A DNA stretch of 64,000 nt from Mucilaginibacter aquariorum. Its GTDB lineage: Bacteria; Bacteroidota; Bacteroidia; Sphingobacteriales; Sphingobacteriaceae. The notes below the pieces were generated by a model, which saw only the letters and a program-made list of their open reading frames with translations, was not told the origin of the DNA and did no database searches. Both the position numbers and the translations under genes were made by a program. The stretch is taken from the NCBI RefSeq assembly GCF_024498135.1, contig NZ_JANHOH010000001.1, positions 1,364,001 through 1,428,000 of the forward strand, read 5' to 3'. This document shows positions 63,961-64,000 of this stretch, piece by piece. Numbering within the stretch: the stretch's first letter is position 1; every line of letters starts with the position of its first letter.

Positions 63961-64000
63961 ATCACGGCTACTGCTTTCCCATTCTACAATCTCTGCGCAT

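Overview
The window looks like a chromosomal segment of a Bacteroidota bacterium, most likely Sphingobacteriaceae of the Mucilaginibacter/Pedobacter type. The evidence is a SusC/SusD pair with DUF3823, GH92 and GH76 mannosidase genes, SPII lipoprotein signals, mostly weak Shine-Dalgarno sequences, and AT-rich intergenic DNA. This is inferred from gene content alone; no rRNA or tRNA gene was seen.

Left part (1-8 kb): a mix of housekeeping and accessory genes. There is the 3' end of a CheB/CheR-PAS-histidine kinase fusion, galT, a putative heme-binding beta-barrel protein, an HD-domain hydrolase with an AraC-type regulator, a CPA1 Na+/H+ antiporter and a small KTSC-domain protein. Two clear bidirectional terminators separate convergent genes here.

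8-22.4 kb: an alpha-mannan polysaccharide utilisation locus on the minus strand. Its order of transcription is SusC, SusD, DUF3823 lipoprotein, an unassigned TIM-barrel-like secreted protein, GH92 and GH76. Upstream lies an unusual one-component regulator that joins an extracytoplasmic sugar-binding-like/Kelch sensor, one membrane span and a cytoplasmic SARP-like winged-helix/TPR output. Repeated GGTTAAT-type sites lie between this regulator and susC. Two strong hairpins sit between genes of the operon.

22.4-32.3 kb: topB, a small unknown protein and a LuxR-type regulator. Next comes a divergent module. On the minus strand is a patatin-like phospholipase followed by a 1341-residue multi-membrane Cache-domain protein with a degenerate P-loop domain. 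On the plus strand is a small lipoprotein followed by a small helical protein.

32.4-64 kb: the main feature, a long minus-strand operon for an extracellular contractile injection system (eCIS, relative of Afp/PVC/MAC). In order of transcription, from the right edge: a T4-baseplate-like protein, a disordered protein, a DUF4255 (Afp16-like) tail terminator, an AAA+ ATPase (Afp15-like), a small unknown, a CIS tube/hub adaptor, a LysM protein, separate gpD-like hub and gpV-like spike, a PAAR-like tip, gp25, two large baseplate proteins (J-like and TIGR02243-like), a tail-I/beta-helix protein, a DUF6519/beta-propeller protein, a coiled-coil protein with a tandem NIT repeat, a glycosyltransferase-methyltransferase fusion, three tandem DUF4157 (eCIS core) putative cargo proteins, a membrane protein and an Amidase_2/peptidoglycan-binding enzyme. 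Genes are tightly packed with many 4-nt start/stop overlaps. Sheath, tube and tape-measure genes are not in the window and are expected beyond base 64000. The DUF4157 proteins look like a shared loading leader attached to different payloads: a candidate clan-CD cysteine protease, a second HExxH metal site, and an OmpA-like domain. The glycosyltransferase and NIT-repeat genes suggest that the particle may be decorated with glycan.
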